64,000 nucleotides of DNA from Ancylothrix sp. D3o. GTDB taxonomy: Bacteria; Cyanobacteriota; Cyanobacteriia; Cyanobacteriales; Oscillatoriaceae. The notes beneath the pieces were generated by a model. The model did not search any database. It had not been told where the DNA came from and saw only the letters and a list, made by a program, of their open reading frames with translations. Shown here one piece after another: positions 34,482-42,727 of the stretch (position 1 is the stretch's first letter; the number at the start of each line of letters is the position of its first letter). The DNA lies in assembly GCF_025370775.1 (NCBI RefSeq), contig NZ_JAMXEX010000010.1:129131-193130 (forward strand), in the 5' to 3' direction. The position numbers were made by a program, and so were the translations under genes.

Positions 34482-35294
34482 ATGCTGAATGAGAAGTTGG
34501 TTCGCTTAAGAGGGATTTTTGCTGAGATGGATCGGGCTTTGATTGCTTATTCGGGGGGCATTGATAGCACTTTGGTGGCAAAAGTTGCTTATGATGTTTT
34601 AGGTAGTCGTGCTTTGGCAATTACTGCTGTTTCTCCTTCTTTATTGCCTGAAGATTTGGAAGATGCGCGCATTCAAGCAGCAGAAATTGGGATTTTACAT
34701 GAGGAGGTAGAAACCCATGAAATGAATAATCCAAATTATACTTCTAATCCGGTTAATCGTTGTTATTTCTGCAAGAGTGAGTTGCACGATACGCTTAAAC
34801 CTCTGGCAATTGAACGGGGATATCCTTATGTTGTGGATGGGGTAAATGCTGATGATTTACACGATTACCGGCCCGGTATTCAAGCGGCAAAAGAACGCGG
34901 TGCTCGTTCTCCTTTGGCTGAGGTTGGTGTTAGTAAAGCTGAAGTAAGACAGTTGGCAAAAGAGTTAGGTTTACCTTGGTGGGATAAACCGGCCCAACCT
35001 TGTCTGAGTTCGCGTTTTCCTTATGGTGAAGAAATTACGGTTGCTAAGTTACAAAGAGTCGGACGTGCAGAAAGGTATCTGCGTCAATTAGGATTGAAAA
35101 ATTTGCGGGTTCGTTCAGAAAAAGATACCGCAAAAATTGAATTGCCGGCAGAAGAAATTAAGCAGTTTGTGTTAACTACTGAGTTGCCGGTTTTGGTTGC
35201 GGCTTTTCAAGACTTCGGTTTTATGTATGTGACGCTGGATTTGGAAGGCTACCGCAGTGGTAAACTTAATCAAGTTTTAAGTTTAATGGCTTAA
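34482..35294 (+). CDS. larE: ATP-dependent sacrificial sulfur transferase LarE
   Basis: PP-loop enzyme that sulfurates the nickel-pincer cofactor precursor by giving up a cysteine sulfur. PP-loop AYSGGIDSTLVAKVAYDV at residues about 22-39; NRCYFCKSELHDTL; DGVNADDLHDYRPG; and the sacrificial cysteine in WWDKPAQPCLSSRFPYGE. The protein is 270 residues, normal length. larB and larC are not in the window, so whether the pincer cofactor is made is unknown. The coding strand is unusually G/T-rich. Confidence 0.9.
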   Translation: MLNEKLVRLRGIFAEMDRALIAYSGGIDSTLVAKVAYDVLGSRALAITAVSPSLLPEDLEDARIQAAEIGILHEEVETHEMNNPNYTSNPVNRCYFCKSELHDTLKPLAIERGYPYVVDGVNADDLHDYRPGIQAAKERGARSPLAEVGVSKAEVRQLAKELGLPWWDKPAQPCLSSRFPYGEEITVAKLQRVGRAERYLRQLGLKNLRVRSEKDTAKIELPAEEIKQFVLTTELPVLVAAFQDFGFMYVTLDLEGYRSGKLNQVLSLMA

Positions 35295-35311
35295 GAAAAA
35301 TCTGGATTGGG

Positions 35312-35352
35312 CGGGTAATGTTTAATCGCGGGCAAGATGCCCGCGCCACTGG
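35312..35352. repeat. dispersed intergenic repeat, copy H
   Basis: Perfect hairpin CGCGGGCA-AGA-TGCCCGCG (35327-35345), related to the hairpin in copy D. It lies between larE and a methyltransferase gene and could also act as a terminator. Confidence 0.6.
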
Positions 35353-35409
35353 GGGTTAAGCCCTACAAAAACCGGCTTTTAAAAAAATACATAAAAGCAG
35401 AAAAAATTT

Positions 35410-36093
35410 ATGGGACTTCAATTACAAAATGTCATTCCTTGGGGTCGCAGGTTGGAAGAATATCTCCGAATGTTTGATTTATCTTCCGCAGACCGGCAGT
35501 TGTCTATTTTAGATTGTGCCGGTGGGCCTGCCAGTTTTAATTGTGAAAGGACAAGGTTAGGTTATAGAGTTATTTCTTGCGACCCAATTTATCAATTTTC
35601 TACGGCAGAAATTGCCCAACGTATTGAAGAAACCTACCCAACTGTTATCGAAGGTGTTGAGGCAAATAAAGAAAATTATGTGTGGAAAGATGTAAAATCA
35701 CCGGCCCATCTAGGAGAAATTAGAATGATGGCAATGCGGCAATTTTTAGAAGATTTGCCGGTGGGAATAGAACAAGGCCGGTATATTCCCGCAGAGTTGC
35801 CGGTTTTGCCTTTCAACAATCAACAATTTGATTTAGCTTTGTGCGGACATTTTCTATTTTCCTATTCGGATTTTTTCTCGCAAGAGTTTCATATTGCCTC
35901 AATTTTGGAATTGTGCAGAGTTGCAGCAGAAGTGCGGATTTTTCCTTTGTTGAAAATCAACAATGAACCCTCCCCAATGGTAGAACCGGCCATGCAAGAA
36001 TTAAAAGCACGAGGTTATCAAGTTGAGAAAAGGTTTGTACCTTATGAATTTCAAAAAAATGGCAATCAAATGTTAGTTTGCCGGCCGGCTTAA
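35410..36093 (+). CDS. SAM-dependent methyltransferase-like protein
   Basis: A 227-residue class I methyltransferase fold. LSILDCAGGPASFNCERTRLGYRVISCDPIY contains a SAM-binding glycine loop of unusual form (CAGGPAS) and an acidic end of strand 2; LPFNNQQFDLALCGHFLFSYSD is motif IV. Related proteins are widespread in cyanobacteria as hypothetical methyltransferases. Substrate unknown. Confidence 0.72.
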   Translation: MGLQLQNVIPWGRRLEEYLRMFDLSSADRQLSILDCAGGPASFNCERTRLGYRVISCDPIYQFSTAEIAQRIEETYPTVIEGVEANKENYVWKDVKSPAHLGEIRMMAMRQFLEDLPVGIEQGRYIPAELPVLPFNNQQFDLALCGHFLFSYSDFFSQEFHIASILELCRVAAEVRIFPLLKINNEPSPMVEPAMQELKARGYQVEKRFVPYEFQKNGNQMLVCRPA

Positions 36094-36104
36094 AAAATTC
36101 TTTT

Positions 36105-36455
36105 CTATTCCACCGGCACCAAAAAATAGCCGTTAATTCTCCAACTGTTATCGGCTTGTTTTTCCATCATATAAAGCGCCCTCACCGGCACACCTCCTGC
36201 ACTCATTAATAGCACTGGTTGAGCCGGCAACCCTTGCAAAATCGTCATTTCTTCAAAAATGACAGAACGGGGCCGGTAAACAGCTTTATAAGCCGTTTTT
36301 ACCATTTGCATAAAAAGGGCCGGTGTTTTAAATTGTGCCTGTATCCCCGGACTGGCAAAAGCAAAAGCAGCTTCCGCATCATCATTTTGAAAAGCGATTA
36401 ATTGACTTTCAATTATTGAACGGATCTCACTGCGATCATTTTCAGTAATCTGCAT
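36105..36455 (-). CDS. DUF4864 domain-containing protein
   Basis: A 116-residue SnoaL/NTF2-like small protein: EIRSIIESQLIAFQNDDAEAAFAFASPGIQ, PALFMQMVKTAYKAVYRPRSV and a C-terminal WRINGYFLVPVE. It matches DUF4864. ATG 36455 (MQITENDRS) begins the conserved helix; the frame allows 11 more residues. It converges with the methyltransferase gene, 11 bases apart. Function unknown. Confidence 0.72.
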   Translation of the reverse strand: MQITENDRSEIRSIIESQLIAFQNDDAEAAFAFASPGIQAQFKTPALFMQMVKTAYKAVYRPRSVIFEEMTILQGLPAQPVLLMSAGGVPVRALYMMEKQADNSWRINGYFLVPVE

Positions 36456-36496
36456 AATTGTATTTAAACTTGTATAAGAGTTAATCAAACCTTCAG

Positions 36497-36745
36497 CTAA
36501 CTAAGAGTTTTCATGGGAATTTGCAGGTAGGAGTCGGGTTTTTCTTTGTTGTTGTGAATTGCAAAAAAAAGTTTTTCAATTTCTTTAAGAACACTAGCTG
36601 GATAATAAATCATACCGCAGTCGAGACAAACCTCCACCGGCATATTCGGAACAAGCAAATATTTACCTTCATAGCTGTAAAGGTATTCGATAATTCGTTC
36701 TTCATAACAGTTAGTTCCACAAAAATTACATTTCACTTCTTGCAT
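36497..36745 (-). CDS. YgiT-type zinc finger protein (orphan antitoxin-like)
   Basis: An 82-residue protein. CNFCGTNC and EVCLDCGMIYYPASVLKEIEKL form the YgiT/MqsA-type zinc finger. Such proteins are usually encoded with a DUF4258 or MqsR toxin just upstream. No such toxin is seen here: the preceding gene on this strand is an unrelated small protein. The role as antitoxin is therefore uncertain. Confidence 0.78.
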   Translation of the reverse strand: MQEVKCNFCGTNCYEERIIEYLYSYEGKYLLVPNMPVEVCLDCGMIYYPASVLKEIEKLFFAIHNNKEKPDSYLQIPMKTLS

Positions 36746-36795
36746 AAATTTAGCCTCTAGTTCTAGGATCTATAAATTATTGACTTTTCATAGTT

Positions 36796-37194
36796 TTATC
36801 CAACTTGCAAAACTTCCTGTTTAATCGGCTGACATTGAAACACCAAAATAGATGAACATTCAGCAATAAAACTCAAACTAGGACGCAGATATTCAAAAGC
36901 AAAAATAACTTGATCTTGATAACCTTGGTCATTTTTACATACCCACACAGTCATCAGTTTTTTACCCAAAAAATTCCTACACCAAGAGGGAGTTACTGCC
37001 GGTTCAAAATAAGCTAAGTGTTCCTGAATAATCTCTATCTCATCGCTATCAGCAAGAGGTAAGAGAGTAACAGATGTCTTTTCAAAAAAGAGTTGAACTT
37101 TATCCAAGCATAAATTATCGCCGCCATCTTCTTTATATTCAACAATTGATACAGCTTTTAGAGGTTCCCCTATCGGAAATTCATTGATTGCCAT
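36796..37194 (-). CDS. DUF6334-like small protein, possible immunity protein
   Basis: A 132-residue protein: LCLDKVQLFFEKTSVTLLPLADSDEIEIIQ resembles DUF6334 (recalled, moderate confidence). Its ATG 37194 lies inside the 3' end of the preceding gene (14-base overlap), which indicates coupling. If the preceding gene is a toxin tail, this would be its immunity protein. GTG 37203 is an alternative start. Confidence 0.5.
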   Translation of the reverse strand: MAINEFPIGEPLKAVSIVEYKEDGGDNLCLDKVQLFFEKTSVTLLPLADSDEIEIIQEHLAYFEPAVTPSWCRNFLGKKLMTVWVCKNDQGYQDQVIFAFEYLRPSLSFIAECSSILVFQCQPIKQEVLQVG

Positions 37195-37447
37195 ATTTTT
37201 CACGTTTTTTCCTTGCTTGTTTTAGAATTTTAATCGCAGTTATTGCATCTTCATCACCCTCAGCCGCCAAATTAGCAATTTCACCGACTCTAAGATTTTG
37301 GTAATCGCTTCGCAGTTGTGAAACTTGACCTTGCCCGCCCCCCCGTTGTCGAATAGCATCCGCAATAATCTCATCTTTTATATTAACAAGATTACCTAGC
37401 TTCCTTTCTGCATCTCGTGTAAGTGCAATTCCTTCTTCCTCATTCAT
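37181..37447 (-). CDS. hypothetical protein resembling a polymorphic-toxin C-terminal fragment
   Basis: An 88-residue protein from ATG 37447 (MNEEEGIALTRDAERKL). The segment NLVNIKDEIIADAIRQRGGGQGQVSQL followed by GEIANLAAEGDEDAITAIKILKQARKKREKYG resembles short C-terminal domains found on large secreted polymorphic toxins, where such tails are swapped. Here it stands alone without a delivery domain or signal peptide. Assignment is inference. The next gene overlaps its end. Confidence 0.45.
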   Translation of the reverse strand: MNEEEGIALTRDAERKLGNLVNIKDEIIADAIRQRGGGQGQVSQLRSDYQNLRVGEIANLAAEGDEDAITAIKILKQARKKREKYGNQ

Positions 37448-37468
37448 TGATTTAACTTTTATATAAAA

Positions 37469-37502
37469 CTTAAAAACCCCCCAAAAAGGGAGGCTTTTTT
37501 TC
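37469..37502. terminator. terminator after the ferredoxin gene
   Basis: On the minus strand AAGCCTCCC-TTTTTG-GGGGGTTTTT forms a GC stem followed by T residues, directly after the ferredoxin stop codon. The A-rich left flank allows it to work in the other direction too. Confidence 0.6.
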
Positions 37503-37503
37503 A

Positions 37504-37728
37504 CTAAGGAGTCATTTGCAACTCAGGTCTTTCTTCAGGAAGAATTGCCCCTTCCACCGGACAAACATTCAAACAAATTCCACAGTCGATACAAGTTGCA
37601 AAATCAATCCAATAATAATCAGTACCCTTCGTATTTTTTCCTGGCCCTTCATGGATGCAAGCAACCGGACAAGCCTCTACGCAATCAGCAACCCCCTCAC
37701 AAACATTCGTAACAATTGTATGCGGCAT
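37504..37728 (-). CDS. 4Fe-4S ferredoxin
   Basis: Small bacterial-type electron carrier of 74 residues with two cysteine sets: CVEACPVACI plus an upstream C (VTNVCEGVADC), and CIDCGICLNVCPVEGAI. The arrangement fits a 7Fe or 8Fe ferredoxin. ATG 37728 (MPHTIVTNVCEG) is the family start, with a GGAGAG about 8 bases upstream. It follows hisZ on the same strand with a 95-base gap; a functional link is not evident. Confidence 0.88.
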   Translation of the reverse strand: MPHTIVTNVCEGVADCVEACPVACIHEGPGKNTKGTDYYWIDFATCIDCGICLNVCPVEGAILPEERPELQMTP

Positions 37729-37823
37729 AGTCTTCTCTCCTCTCAAAACATCGCGCTAAAAACCACCGGCAATTTCTCATCAAAATTACCGGCCCCTAGC
37801 ATCTTTACATAACTTCATTATCT

Positions 37824-39026
37824 CTAATTCACGCTCTCAATTTCCGCCTCCCCGTCATCCTTCACCCAAGCAATGTTTTTAATTCGCCGTTCCCGCGCAT
37901 ATTCGCGTACAGCATCCCGCGTTTCCCGCATCCCAAAATCCACCTCCACACGCACCAAATCCCCAGAAGCACGCAATTTTTGCGCGTAAACAAACGCCTG
38001 CGAGGCACCATCCACCGGCACCACCAACCAATCACAAGGCACCGTCTCCTGTGGCAACACCCCAGACGGCAACAAACACCCCTGTAACTCCTCAATATTC
38101 AAACAAAACCCAATTCCAGGCACATCTTCACCTTGAGGGTGATACAAACCCAACAACTGATCATACCTTCCGCCTTGCCCCAAAACACAATTACCTGTAT
38201 CCGTCACAACCTCAAAAACCAGGCCGGTGTAATAATCAAAAGTCTGCAACAAACTCAAATCCAAAATCACCGGCAACTGTGGCGAACACTCAGCCAACAA
38301 CTCCACCAAAGATTTTAACCTATTGACAATTTCCCGCTGATGTGCATTCAATTCCAAATTACTAACTCGCTGCAAAACATCCGCCGGACGTCCTCGCAGA
38401 TCAAACAAAAACAAAGCCCGTGAACGCAACTCAGGCGAAAGAGGCAACATCTCCAGGCTGAGCCGGTCAAGGTGAGCAATAGCATAACGAACTCTATCTT
38501 GCAAAGCCGGCGGAAACTCAGCCAAAAGCGAACGCATCAAACCGGCCTCACCCAAAAGCAACCGCCACCGGCTTAACCCCAAAAGCTGCAAACAGTCTGA
38601 CAGCAAAAGCAAAACCTCCGCATCCGCCATCAAACCACCGGCACCAAGCAACTCAACCCCAGCCTGAAAAAACTCTTGTTGCCCGCCGTGAACGCCCTCA
38701 CTAGCCCTGCGAAACACATTCGCCACATAGTATAACCTCTGCGGCTGAGATGACCCTACCATCCGCGTCACCGCAGCACGAGCAATCGAAGCCGTCAACT
38801 CCGGGCGCAACCCCAGCACCTCATCCTTATCCTGCAATTGAATCACAGCAGAGGGCTGAACAGCCCCCCCAGCCGTCAGAGTCTCCAACCGTTCCAAAGT
38901 TGAAGTAATAATCTGGTGGTAGCCCCACCGGCGAAAAACCGTTCTCAGCCGCTCCTCAATCCAATATTTTTGAGCAACATCAACCGGCAATAAATCTCTA
39001 GCACCTGTAGGGGGTTGATAAACCAT
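37824..39026 (-). CDS. hisZ: ATP phosphoribosyltransferase regulatory subunit HisZ
   Basis: Catalytically inactive histidyl-tRNA-synthetase paralogue that partners the short HisG in the first step of histidine synthesis. It opens PPTGARDLLPVDVAQKYWIEERL; LRPELTASIARAAVTRM and RLYYVANVFRR are class II synthetase-like motifs, and TFDYYTGLVFEV and LGQGGRYDQLLGLY complete the core. The protein is 400 residues, as usual. Its start overlaps the stop of the J-domain gene by 1 base, so they are coupled. hisG is elsewhere. Confidence 0.92.
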   Translation of the reverse strand: MVYQPPTGARDLLPVDVAQKYWIEERLRTVFRRWGYHQIITSTLERLETLTAGGAVQPSAVIQLQDKDEVLGLRPELTASIARAAVTRMVGSSQPQRLYYVANVFRRASEGVHGGQQEFFQAGVELLGAGGLMADAEVLLLLSDCLQLLGLSRWRLLLGEAGLMRSLLAEFPPALQDRVRYAIAHLDRLSLEMLPLSPELRSRALFLFDLRGRPADVLQRVSNLELNAHQREIVNRLKSLVELLAECSPQLPVILDLSLLQTFDYYTGLVFEVVTDTGNCVLGQGGRYDQLLGLYHPQGEDVPGIGFCLNIEELQGCLLPSGVLPQETVPCDWLVVPVDGASQAFVYAQKLRASGDLVRVEVDFGMRETRDAVREYARERRIKNIAWVKDDGEAEIESVN

Positions 39027-40096
39027 TATTTCTTTTTCCCGCCACCTCCAAACAACCCACCAAATATACCACCGCCCGGATTCTCTGGTTTATTTCCCGG
39101 TTTAGGAGGCGTTTTTTTCTGCGAAGACTGGCCGCCTTTTTGTGCCGGTTGGCTGCCACCGCCAAACAATCCACCGAATAAATCCCCCGCTTGTTCTGAT
39201 AGACTTGGTGATTTACCAGCGGCTTTTTTTCCAGCCGCACCCGCTTTTTGGGCCGGTTTTTCTATAATTTTCTTAGCATCCAAAGCAACTTTTTCTTGCG
39301 GGTTTAATTCCAGCGCTTTATTAATATGAACCTTTGCCATTGCTTGCTGCTTTTTCTTGAGATAAACCATCCCCAACAAAGCATGGCAGTGGCTATTTTT
39401 CGGTTCAATCTTCAGCGCATCTTTTAATTCCAAAATCGCCTTATCAAAATCATTATTTCCCATCCATTGTTCAGCCCTTTGATAATATTGCTCAACCTGG
39501 GAAGCGGATTTTACTGGCGGTGGCGGCGGTGGTGGTGGAGCCGCTTTTTGAGCCGCTGGCGCAGCCCCCGGAGTTGGGGGTTTTGGCGCAGCTGCTTGAG
39601 CGCCAACCACTGCACCTTTGCCTTCTTTTCTCATCAAATAAACAAGATTTAACTCGCTTATTTGTGTAATGATATCCAGAGTTTGCGATAAGTTTTGATA
39701 TTGATTTTCTGCCAGTTTTGTTAAGGCAGTTTTGTAGAAATTTTCATAATCATGCGCCTGCAATAATTGTTTAGCAGTTTCGCTTTGAATTTGCGCTTTG
39801 CTCAGGTCTTGGACACAGCGCTTTGCCATTTGGCCTAAAAGAATAGAATGTTCTGTACGTTCCCCCTCATTTTGCAATTTATCATAAGCCGGACTGACCA
39901 ACTTTGCTAAGAGTTGCTTGGCAAGTTCTTTTTCTTCTTCGCTGGATGCTTTACAAGTGTCTGGGTGGAGGTTGCGGGCTATTTTTAGATAGCGTTTGCG
40001 GATCTCGCTGGGTTCAGCGGTGACAGGAACGCCTAAAATGGCGTGGTGATCGGTAAAGTCGAGTTGAAATAAGCCTCGGTTGAGTTGAAATGACAT
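39026..40096 (-). CDS. J-domain protein with TPR and Gly-rich tail
   Basis: Residues about 15-80 form a J domain with the HPD signature (ARNLHPDTCKAS), so it should stimulate an Hsp70. A helical middle region follows; about 165-205 is a Pro/Ala linker (APPPPPPPP); about 205-285 has TPR units (AILELKDALKIEPKNSHCHALLGMVYL). The tail is Lys/Gly-rich with two GGLFGG motifs (DLFGGLFGGG, GIFGGLFGGG). Family members are cyanobacterial; clients unknown. Cotranscribed with hisZ. Confidence 0.82.
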   Translation of the reverse strand: MSFQLNRGLFQLDFTDHHAILGVPVTAEPSEIRKRYLKIARNLHPDTCKASSEEEKELAKQLLAKLVSPAYDKLQNEGERTEHSILLGQMAKRCVQDLSKAQIQSETAKQLLQAHDYENFYKTALTKLAENQYQNLSQTLDIITQISELNLVYLMRKEGKGAVVGAQAAAPKPPTPGAAPAAQKAAPPPPPPPPVKSASQVEQYYQRAEQWMGNNDFDKAILELKDALKIEPKNSHCHALLGMVYLKKKQQAMAKVHINKALELNPQEKVALDAKKIIEKPAQKAGAAGKKAAGKSPSLSEQAGDLFGGLFGGGSQPAQKGGQSSQKKTPPKPGNKPENPGGGIFGGLFGGGGKKK

Positions 40097-40187
40097 AGTA
40101 CGCTATTCCAGTGCGGTGCCGGTTGTTTCTAATTTATCTTGGTTGTGGCCTGATTGACATTAAAACTCTCTTGCTAACCCCCTCCCC

Positions 40188-40250
40188 AGTGGCGCGGGTG
40201 TCCCGCCGGCGAGCAATCACAGCCAATATGGCTGTCCCACTGGTGGTAAA
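40188..40250. repeat. palindrome-rich intergenic segment
   Basis: GGCGCGGGTGTCCCGCC and CAGCCAATATGGCTG palindromes in tandem, flanked by CCAGTGG and CCCACTGG. It lies between the inositol monophosphatase 3' end and the J-domain gene. It resembles the GCGGG hairpin repeats elsewhere but is not a clear copy. Confidence 0.45.
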
Positions 40251-40256
40251 TGAGGC

Positions 40257-41072
40257 TTATTGCCAAGAATTGAGGGGCGGAGTTTCTAATAATGCTTGGC
40301 TGAGGCTGTTGTGTAGATGTCCATTGGTGGCTAAGATTCTGCCAGAATGAATATCAAATTTATTGCCATCATAAGCGCTCACTTTACCCCCAGCTTCTTG
40401 TATCAATATCACACCGGCAGCCACATCCCAAGGTTGTAAACCTCTTTCCCAGTATCCATCAAGGCGCCCACAGGCGATATGAGCTAAGTCAATCGAAGCC
40501 GCGCCGCTGCGTCGCACCCCTTGGGTAAGATGGGTAAGATGGCAAAATTCCGCATAGTTATTATCGGAGGTTTCGCGGCGGTCGTAGGCAAAGCCGGTGA
40601 CGAGGAGGCTTTTTGCCAGATCAGAGGTTTGAGAGACGTTAATAGGTTGCCGGTTGCGGGTGGCGCCTAGTCCTTTGGCGGCGCGGAAAAGTTCGTTATG
40701 GAAGGGGTCAAAAATTGCTCCTACTGCCGGTATGCCATCAATTAATAAACCAATAGAAGCCGAGAAAAAAGGGTATTGGTGGGCAAAATTGGTGGTACCA
40801 TCGAGGGGGTCAATGGCCCAAAGATAGGGGCCGGTGGTGTTGCCGAGACTGCCGCTTTCTTCGGTAAGGATACCGTGTTGGGGAAGATGCCGGTTTAAGA
40901 CTTCCAAAATAGCTTTTTCCGAGGCTTTATCGGCTTCGGTTACTAAGTCGCCAGGGCGGCCTTTTTCTTGAATATTTTTGAGGTTTCCCAGATAACTTTG
41001 CAAAACTGTGCCGGCGGCTAAGGCGGCTTCTGTAGCGATGTCTAAAAATATCTGAAGTTGGTCATTTGTCAT
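40257..41072 (-). CDS. suhB: inositol monophosphatase family protein
   Basis: Metal-dependent sugar phosphatase. Motifs: VTEADKASEKAI and LTEESG (first metal glutamates), AIDPLDGTTNFAHQYPF (the DPxDGT motif) and GLQPWDVAAGVIL (WDxAAG). The protein is 271 residues, normal length. In cyanobacteria it may act on inositol-1-phosphate, fructose-1,6-bisphosphate-like or histidinol phosphate substrates; the sequence alone does not decide. The symbol is by family only. The ATG falls inside a GACAAATGAC repeat. Confidence 0.85.
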   Translation of the reverse strand: MTNDQLQIFLDIATEAALAAGTVLQSYLGNLKNIQEKGRPGDLVTEADKASEKAILEVLNRHLPQHGILTEESGSLGNTTGPYLWAIDPLDGTTNFAHQYPFFSASIGLLIDGIPAVGAIFDPFHNELFRAAKGLGATRNRQPINVSQTSDLAKSLLVTGFAYDRRETSDNNYAEFCHLTHLTQGVRRSGAASIDLAHIACGRLDGYWERGLQPWDVAAGVILIQEAGGKVSAYDGNKFDIHSGRILATNGHLHNSLSQALLETPPLNSWQ

Positions 41073-41097
41073 TTGTTATTTGTCCTTTGTTATTTGT
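41062..41097. repeat. TTTGTCAT-type short tandem repeats
   Basis: Four degenerate heptamer-like units: TCATTTG, TCATTTG, TTATTTG, TCCTTTG, TTATTTG. Such short tandem repeats occur between genes of filamentous cyanobacteria. This one overlaps the start codon of the monophosphatase gene. Confidence 0.6.
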
Positions 41098-41128
41098 GAA
41101 AATAGGGGCCGATAGGGGGGTAATGACC

Positions 41129-41677
41129 CTACATTGTTCCTGTGTTATTTTCTCTTTGTTTACGGAATTCTGCCGGTGTTTGTCGCATGGGGTTTTCGGG
41201 GTTCCAAATTCCTAAACCCATTATTCTTGCGTATTCTTGGGCACTTTCAAGGCGTTTTTGATATTTGGTGTTAGGGTCTCGTGGGGATGCGAGTACCAAG
41301 CCTTCTTTAGCCAGTTCTTCGTTTAACAGTTTGTTATTTACCCAAACATAAGCAAGCAGAGTACAGCGGTTCTCAAAACAATATTTACTTTCCACATCAG
41401 ACTCTAATAAAACCTGCTGATTATTAATCAACTCTTGCAGCCGTTGTTTAGCTTGTTCGCCCCAAGGTTCTTGTCTAAAATCAGGTGCATCAACACCAAT
41501 GAGACGAATTCGATTAGAAACTTCCAAACTGCCAGAAACTTCCAAACTTTGACCAGACAAAACTCGTTGCACCGGCACCGTGATTCCTTGTGGCTTAACC
41601 TGCTTTTGACACCCCCCCACCAAAAACAAAAACATCAGCAACAAACAGTAAACCCATCTGCGTTTATCAGCGTTCAT
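41129..41677 (-). CDS. thermonuclease (SNase)-like lipoprotein
   Basis: Predicted outer-surface or periplasmic nuclease. Residues 1-23 form a lipoprotein signal (LLLMFLFLVGGC, lipobox cysteine at 23). The SNase core follows: NRIRLIGVDAPDF (the R and D of the active site), EPWGEQAKQRLQEL, LLAYVWVNNKLLNEELAKEGLV and ESAQEYARIMGLGIW. The ATG and first residues (MNADKRRW) are encoded by a dispersed repeat; a later in-frame ATG within the signal peptide is an alternative. Confidence 0.82.
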   Translation of the reverse strand: MNADKRRWVYCLLLMFLFLVGGCQKQVKPQGITVPVQRVLSGQSLEVSGSLEVSNRIRLIGVDAPDFRQEPWGEQAKQRLQELINNQQVLLESDVESKYCFENRCTLLAYVWVNNKLLNEELAKEGLVLASPRDPNTKYQKRLESAQEYARIMGLGIWNPENPMRQTPAEFRKQRENNTGTM

Positions 41678-41697
41678 CTGCGGTTAAAAATTCTTAA
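41661..41697. repeat. dispersed intergenic repeat, copy F
   Basis: ATCTGCGTTTATCAGCG followed by TTCATCTGCGGTTAAAAATTC. It carries the CTGCGGTTAA half of the family and, on the minus strand, contains the start codon used by the SNase-like gene. Confidence 0.65.
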
Positions 41698-42062
41698 TCC
41701 TCATCAAGCGGCAAACCAAACCGCACCTTACCCTTACCAAAATACCGGCCAAACTGCAACTCATAGACCTCATCCTCATCCTGAGTTTCCACCTCCAAAT
41801 CTGTACGCGGATAGCTCACACAGAGTAAAGCATAACCCTGTTCGCGCAGTTGGGGCGAGAGTCCCATAGCTTCAGGTTGGTAAAGTTCGCCGGTTTTGAC
41901 ACGCACAGCACAGGCGGTACAGGCGCCGTTACGACAGGAAAAGGGAAGGTCTACGCCTTGATTTTCGGCACTGTGGAGGATGTAGCGGTCTTCGGGGACA
42001 GTGACGGTGTAGGTTTTACCGGTCTGCCGGTGGTGGATGGTGATTTTATGGGTTGGGGTCAT
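41694..42062 (-). CDS. 2Fe-2S ferredoxin with C-terminal extension (FdC2-like)
   Basis: Plant-type ferredoxin of 122 residues. Cluster ligands are in CRNGACTAC (residues about 43-51) and a distal C in YALLCVSYP. It carries a C-terminal extension of about 25 residues (YELQFGRYFGKGKVRFGLPLDED), which marks the FdC2 type found in cyanobacteria and plastids; its redox partner differs from photosynthetic PetF and is not known. The start is at ATG 42062. Confidence 0.88.
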   Translation of the reverse strand: MTPTHKITIHHRQTGKTYTVTVPEDRYILHSAENQGVDLPFSCRNGACTACAVRVKTGELYQPEAMGLSPQLREQGYALLCVSYPRTDLEVETQDEDEVYELQFGRYFGKGKVRFGLPLDED

Positions 42063-42236
42063 GTTGAGTTATGGCAAGGATGGTTCACTTTGTAGAGGGT
42101 ACGATAAAACGGGGGTCTGGGTCTAGCTGCCGGTGGGGGTGAAAAAGTTTTTTTGGAAAAGCTCTTGCCAAGATGGGGTAAGTTCTGCTAACGTATTTAT
42201 CTTGTGGCTAGTAAATTAATTTGCTAGTTTCCGCCT

Positions 42237-42323
42237 GGAGAGGTGGCCGAGTGGTTGAAGGCGCAGCACTGGAAATGCTGTTTGGGGGTAACTTCAACGA
42301 GGGTTCGAATCCCTCCCTCTCCG
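42237..42323 (+). tRNA. tRNA-Ser (anticodon GGA)
   Basis: An 87-base class II tRNA. Acceptor stem GGAGAGG/CCTCTCC with discriminator G; anticodon loop CTGGAAA gives GGA; long variable arm (TTTGGGGGTAACTTCAA region); T loop GTTCGAATC. CCA is not encoded. Confidence 0.95.
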
Positions 42324-42341
42324 TTGAAAAAAATAGTTTTT

Positions 42342-42374
42342 AAAAACCCGGTTTCGTCAAGAGGCCGGGTTTTT
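42342..42374. terminator. terminator after tRNA-Ser
   Basis: Perfect 10-base stem AAAAACCCGG/CCGGGTTTTT with loop TTTCGTCAAGAGG. It is a clear intrinsic terminator and a member of the shared CCCGGTTT hairpin set. Confidence 0.8.
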
Positions 42375-42727
42375 AAGTAAGGAATTATGAAATCGTTAGG
42401 ATGGGTATGTTGGTAGTAAACGTCATAGCCATGCGGGTAAAGAAACAAGATATTTTTTGTAAGGATTTTGAGGCGGTGGGGTTGGCTGAAATGTGGGGAT
42501 GGGATGGGGTGCCGGTGAAAGCAAATGTAGTTTGAAAAAGCCGTAGGAATTCTTCAACAAAACCGGCCTAAAATTTATGTATAGGAAAAAGGCATATATT
42601 TAAGCCCTAAACGCTGTTTTTTGTTAGTGTAGCATTTTGACCAGTGCGTTGATGGGGGTCGGTTTGAGACGCTTCAAACGCTCGAAATAAGCGCCAGCCG
42701 TGAAGAATAACACGGCTGAGTTATGTT
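42375..42727. other. intergenic region without recognised genes
   Basis: About 350 bases between tRNA-Ser and the convergent nuclease gene. The only clear element is an 8-base hairpin CAGCCGTG/CACGGCTG at 42695-42718, close to the nuclease gene stop, possibly its terminator. No coding frame was recognised. Confidence 0.5.

Noticed and set aside
39015-39329. 104-codon frame opposite the J-domain gene
   Set aside because: Proline/phenylalanine-rich shadow of the Gly-rich tail.
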